Assembly (NCBI GenBank): GCA_002794105.1
Contig: PHFL01000058.1
Span: 30,591-66,537, forward strand
Origin: Candidatus Thermochlorobacter aerophilus
GTDB lineage: Bacteria > Bacteroidota > Chlorobiia > Chlorobiales > Thermochlorobacteraceae
Length of the DNA: 35,947 nucleotides
Direction of reading: 5' to 3'
The notes under the pieces are model-generated. The model had not been told where the DNA came from and did not search any database. It was given only the letters and a program-made list of their open reading frames with translations. How positions within the stretch are numbered: the stretch's first letter is position 1; each line of letters starts with the position of its first letter. Both the position numbers and the translations under genes were made by a program. Below are positions 32,891 to 35,947 of this stretch, in pieces.

Positions 32891-34809
32891 TTACTTCACA
32901 AGCAGCATTTTCATGGTGCGTGTAAAGCTGCCAGACTGCAAGCGGTAGATGTACATGCCGCTTGAAGTCAGACGGCTGGCGTCGAAGGTCACTTGGTAAT
33001 TGCCCGGCTGTTGAACTTGGTTGACCAGCGTGGCTACCTCACGCCCCAAGAGGTCATAGACCTTTAGCGTCACCAGACCAGCGTCGCGAATGGAGTAGCG
33101 AATGTTGGTCGTCGGGTTGAACGGATTGGGATAATTTTGTTCCAAGTTGTAGGTGAAAACAGGCGGTTGAATAGGCTCACGCACTTCTACGGTCACGCGC
33201 TGGGCGTAGTCGTGCACGCTACCATCGAAGTCCACAGAGCGCAGTTGATAGGTGTAGGTTTGACCTGTTTCCACATTGGCATCGAGAAAGGCGTAGTTGG
33301 TAACGGCAGTGGTGGTGCCTTTGCCGCGCAGTTCAGGTGAAAATTGATACGAGGCAATGACGCTGCCATTGCGCACGAGCATGAAGCCGGCGTTATTTTT
33401 CTCGGACGCTGTCACCCAAGAGAGGGCAACGCCGCGTGAGGTAACCGAGCCACGAAAACTGGCAAGCTCCACAGGCAGAGGATTATCGTTGGGGTCGCTC
33501 CCGATTGAGAACTCGGAAAACCCGCTCATGCTATTGTGAATGATGGTCACGGTGTTGCCCGAAAGGGTTGAGCTTGCAAAAATACCATCGATTGACCAAG
33601 GTCCGCCACCAGTGGGGCGTTTGACAATACGCAGCTGGGACGCATTATTCACCCCAAGCACGTTATCAGCTACAACGGTGAAATTGTATGACCCACCTGA
33701 CAGACCGCCACCAGCGTCAAGTGTCCAGTAAAATGGCGCGGTAACGCCCACCGGAGAAACGAGACTAAAGTCTTGATTGGGTGCAGGGCTATTGGTGTAG
33801 GTACCATTGAGGGTGCCGCCACTGGTGGGCGCTGTGGTGTATTGCACCGTAATGCGTCGGCGGTCAGTCGCTGTGCCAAAGGGAAAGACCTTTGTGCTAA
33901 GTGCCGCAGGAACCGTATGCGTGAAGCTGCCGCCAAAGACGCGACCCTGTGAATTGGTGCCAAGCTGCAGGGTGCTGCTTGCCCCCATCGTAATCGAGCC
34001 GCCATTGAGGTCAATCGCATGGTCGTTGAGCTGAAGCGTGCCATTGACGGTAACGGTTGTCCCCGCTGTAAAGGACCCACCGGAAGTGAAGGTTACATTG
34101 TTGTAGGTGCCACTGCTGATGCCAGAGGGCGCACCCGTGTAGTCCGATGAGGAAGAACCTGTGATAAAAATATCGTCAATTGAAAAACTGGGACGGCTCC
34201 CCGTTCCTGAAACCTCACGGTATGCCCAGCGAAGTTGCACGACAGATTGATTATCACAAGCTGCAGGGAGAGTAACACTAATGGTCTGAGGGTTTAGCGA
34301 ACCAGTGCCAGAAGTGTTGTCTCCAAAACTAAGGTCGTTTTGATATTCTGTGCCTGGGATGTCTGTAAAATTGCCGCTAGTGCCGATGCGATACTGCAAG
34401 CCGATGGCGCCAGTGCGGTGTCCAGTTTGCTGGCGCTGCGTAGCGGCTTTGTAAGAGACTTGGATGTTGCTAAAGCCTGTGGTGTTAATTGCTAAGCAAA
34501 TGAACGAAGACCTGTGGCAGTGTTCAGCATGCCAATCTTCCCATTCATGTCATAAACCCCTGCGCCTGTTGTGCTATTTGTGCCAGGGCGAAGAAGAACA
34601 TCACCCTCGGCTTCCGATGTATTGTAAGAAGAAGAAGTGGAGCCCGTAAGGCGCCAGCCCTGAATGCCCGCAGGGTAAGTGGTTGAAGAGCCTGTGAAAC
34701 TGCTAAAATCTTGAGTGTAGGGCAAGGGCTGCGGTGTCGGATCGCTTTGTCCGAAGCCCTCCAGAGAGAGTAAAAACAGAATAGCAAGAAGAGTTAAAGA
34801 GTTTTTCAT
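32891..34809 (-). pseudogene. T9SS (type A sorting domain) secreted protein, broken by a one-base frameshift
   Basis: The first part (34809 to 34492) encodes a signal peptide (LTLLAILFLLSLEGFGQ) and a domain ending GLRSFA before TAG. The coding sense resumes in another frame (LAINTTGFSNIQVSYKAAT, then LQYRIGTSGNFTDIPG) and runs to 32891. Adding one T near 34495 joins them into about 639 residues, so one base seems to be missing. The rest contains beta-rich repeats, a VELASFRGS segment, a fibronectin-III-like domain (VALSWVTASEKNNAGFML) and a C-terminal sorting domain with LEQNYPNPFNPTTNIRYSI and an end TRTMKMLLVK. Intact homologues are exported through type IX secretion and anchored or released. 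It may be a sequencing error or a true pseudogene. Confidence 0.85.
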
Positions 34810-34878
34810 ATGCGTAACGAGTTTGGGTTTTAGTTGGTTAAGCTAATCGTGAAAATTTTTGCGACTGTGGCGGTAGCA

Positions 34879-34906
34879 AATATCGTAAAAAAAATGGGCT
34901 TGACAA
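34879..34906 (-). promoter_or_regulatory. Weak candidate promoter for the T9SS cargo gene
   Basis: On the minus strand TTGTCA (34906-34901) and GATATT (34884-34879) are 16 bp apart, about 70 bp before the ATG. On the plus strand the same bases give TTGACA at 34900-34905, but no matching -10 box follows. The 267 bp divergent gap holds nothing else that I can recognise. Confidence 0.25.
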
Positions 34907-35076
34907 ACTAATCTTCAAAAGTGCAAAAGAGAAATAGCAGGCTTGCTTTTTTGAGAAAAGTTTCCTAACTTGCGGGCAACTTACAGAAGGCTACGCCCTA
35001 ACCCAATTCACCCAGAATCTGACCGCAAACTCGGAGTGATAAAGGCTTTACTGAAAGGGGTAAAAGAAAAAAACTT

Positions 35077-35947
35077 ATGCCAAAATTTTCTGCACCAAGT
35101 CATCTGCTGCACAAAGTTCAAAAGCCAGTAACCATCTTTTTTGCCTTGTTCTTCTTTTGGGCACTGCAAACCAACGCCCAAACAACATGGTACTCCAGAA
35201 CAGATGATCCACAGTATATTTCCTCAAACTTTGATGTAACAGCAGCTTGGACGGATAGTCCATCAGGCACAGGGGGTACTAACCCTTCTTCTATGAGTGT
35301 TTTTACAAGCGGCACCGATAACTTCGTGGTGCTTTCAGCGGCGACGCGAACGATTAACTCTCACGTCATCATTCGCTCGCTCACTGTTGAAGGAACAGTT
35401 GAAGGGTCAAGTGGTTCGCTTACACTCAATGGTAACCTTATCAATAATGGAACCTTTGAAATTGGAGTGCCGCTAAATTTTACGGGCGCAGACAATGCCT
35501 CTGTCGGTGGGGCTAACACTATTGCTGTTAGCGCCACGATAACCGTAAATAAGTCATCAGGTGCTACACTGACCTTAGGGGCAAATACAATCACAATATC
35601 TGGTAACTCGAACCTTATTCTCATTCAAGGCGGTAACTTCGTTGCGGGAAGTGGCACAATTCAACTCGTCAGTGGTGCAGACCTGACCATCAGCACTTCA
35701 GGCACAGTGGATTTTACAACCAACCAGTCTCAGATAGATGTAGTTGGTTCATTTACAACAGTAATAACCTCGAACCAGGATATCAATTTTCATAACATAA
35801 GGAATTCGAAGAGTAGTGGTCGTTTGGACTTTACTGGCACTGGGGGAACTCGGAATTTCAGGATTCGGGGAACTTACACACGTGCGAGCAACAGTACAGC
35901 TTCACGTATCGGTACGCTGACAAATGCGACATCGGCTACGATGGGGA
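35077..35947 (+). CDS. Secreted beta-rich surface protein, N-terminal part (C-terminus outside window)
   Basis: From ATG 35077 the frame is open for 290 codons to the window edge. A signal peptide is clear (VTIFFALFFFWALQTNAQ, cut before TTWYS). The mature part is rich in T, S, N and G with short repeated strand units (NSHVIIRSLTVEGTVEGSSGSLTLNGNLINNGTFEI, in outline; TITVNKSSGATLTLGANTITISGN), the pattern of a parallel beta-helix or adhesin seen in Bacteroidota surface proteins. Similar NVTFTSGGSFTAGTTVTVNGTLQL strands occur in the divergent T9SS cargo gene, so both may be cargo of the same secretion system. The expected sorting domain would lie outside the window. An AAAGGGG ribosome-binding site lies about 20 bp upstream, too far to be sure. 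Confidence 0.85.
   Translation, partial: MPKFSAPSHLLHKVQKPVTIFFALFFFWALQTNAQTTWYSRTDDPQYISSNFDVTAAWTDSPSGTGGTNPSSMSVFTSGTDNFVVLSAATRTINSHVIIRSLTVEGTVEGSSGSLTLNGNLINNGTFEIGVPLNFTGADNASVGGANTIAVSATITVNKSSGATLTLGANTITISGNSNLILIQGGNFVAGSGTIQLVSGADLTISTSGTVDFTTNQSQIDVVGSFTTVITSNQDINFHNIRNSKSSGRLDFTGTGGTRNFRIRGTYTRASNSTASRIGTLTNATSATMG

Overview
The window reads as a chromosomal segment of a member of the Bacteroidota/Chlorobiota lineage, most plausibly an aerobic or microaerophilic relative of the green sulfur bacteria (Chloroherpeton or Candidatus Thermochlorobacter type). This is an inference from content. A secreted protein ends in a type IX secretion (T9SS) sorting domain with an NYPNPFNP motif, an outer-membrane DUF5916-type barrel is present, SD motifs are often missing, and a Bacteroidota-like promoter precedes tRNA-Asp. 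An oxygen-dependent ergothioneine enzyme (EgtB) and a type II NADH dehydrogenase point to an oxic lifestyle. Most of the segment is housekeeping sequence with no phage, plasmid, integron or CRISPR signature.

Layout. 1-3011 (minus): start of a Dam-type adenine methyltransferase, cut by the window edge, preceded by a CBM9-like/DUF5916 outer-membrane protein. 3156-4901 (plus): a compact cluster of a J-domain protein, a YbjN-like protein and PspA, probably an envelope-stress unit. 4959-7763 (minus): signal-less NMT1/THI5-like protein, small lipoprotein and GlcD-type FAD oxidase, closely spaced. Then tRNA-Asp(GUC), an RmlD-like reductase, a CTP-dependent polyprenol/phytol/diacylglycerol-type kinase, a hypothetical gene, NDH-2 and 3-hydroxybutyryl-CoA dehydrogenase. 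12638-15842: DJ-1/PfpI protein with a clear terminator, ruvX overlapping an HU/IHF-family gene, a hairpin-rich gap, and miaB.

15981-21078 (minus): a very large GH13 amylase-family protein with a lysine/alanine/serine-rich, histone-H1-like tail, followed one base after its stop by a TTG-started proline iminopeptidase gene. 21102-24324 (minus): two small unknown genes, purM and an aspartate kinase. Then tRNA-Leu(CAG), a coiled-coil/zinc-ribbon protein and an isoprenylcysteine-methyltransferase-like membrane protein. 26452-28761 (plus): an egtB-egtD ergothioneine operon. Then tilS (minus) divergent from psd, and dacB/PBP4 (both plus).

32073-32890 has no gene and is filled with dispersed-type repeats: two copies of a hairpin element, and five copies of a composite repeat whose tail is itself a 22-23 bp tandem repeat. 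The right end holds two divergent secreted-protein genes. The minus-strand one is a T9SS cargo protein broken by an apparent one-base deletion; the plus-strand one is a signal-peptide-bearing, beta-rich surface protein that runs off the window.

No clearly new defence or metabolic system was found. The best leads are the H1-tailed GH13 protein with its unusual region IV, the J-domain/YbjN/PspA cluster, the cytosolic THI5-like protein in a lipoprotein-GlcD cluster, and the nested repeat array.
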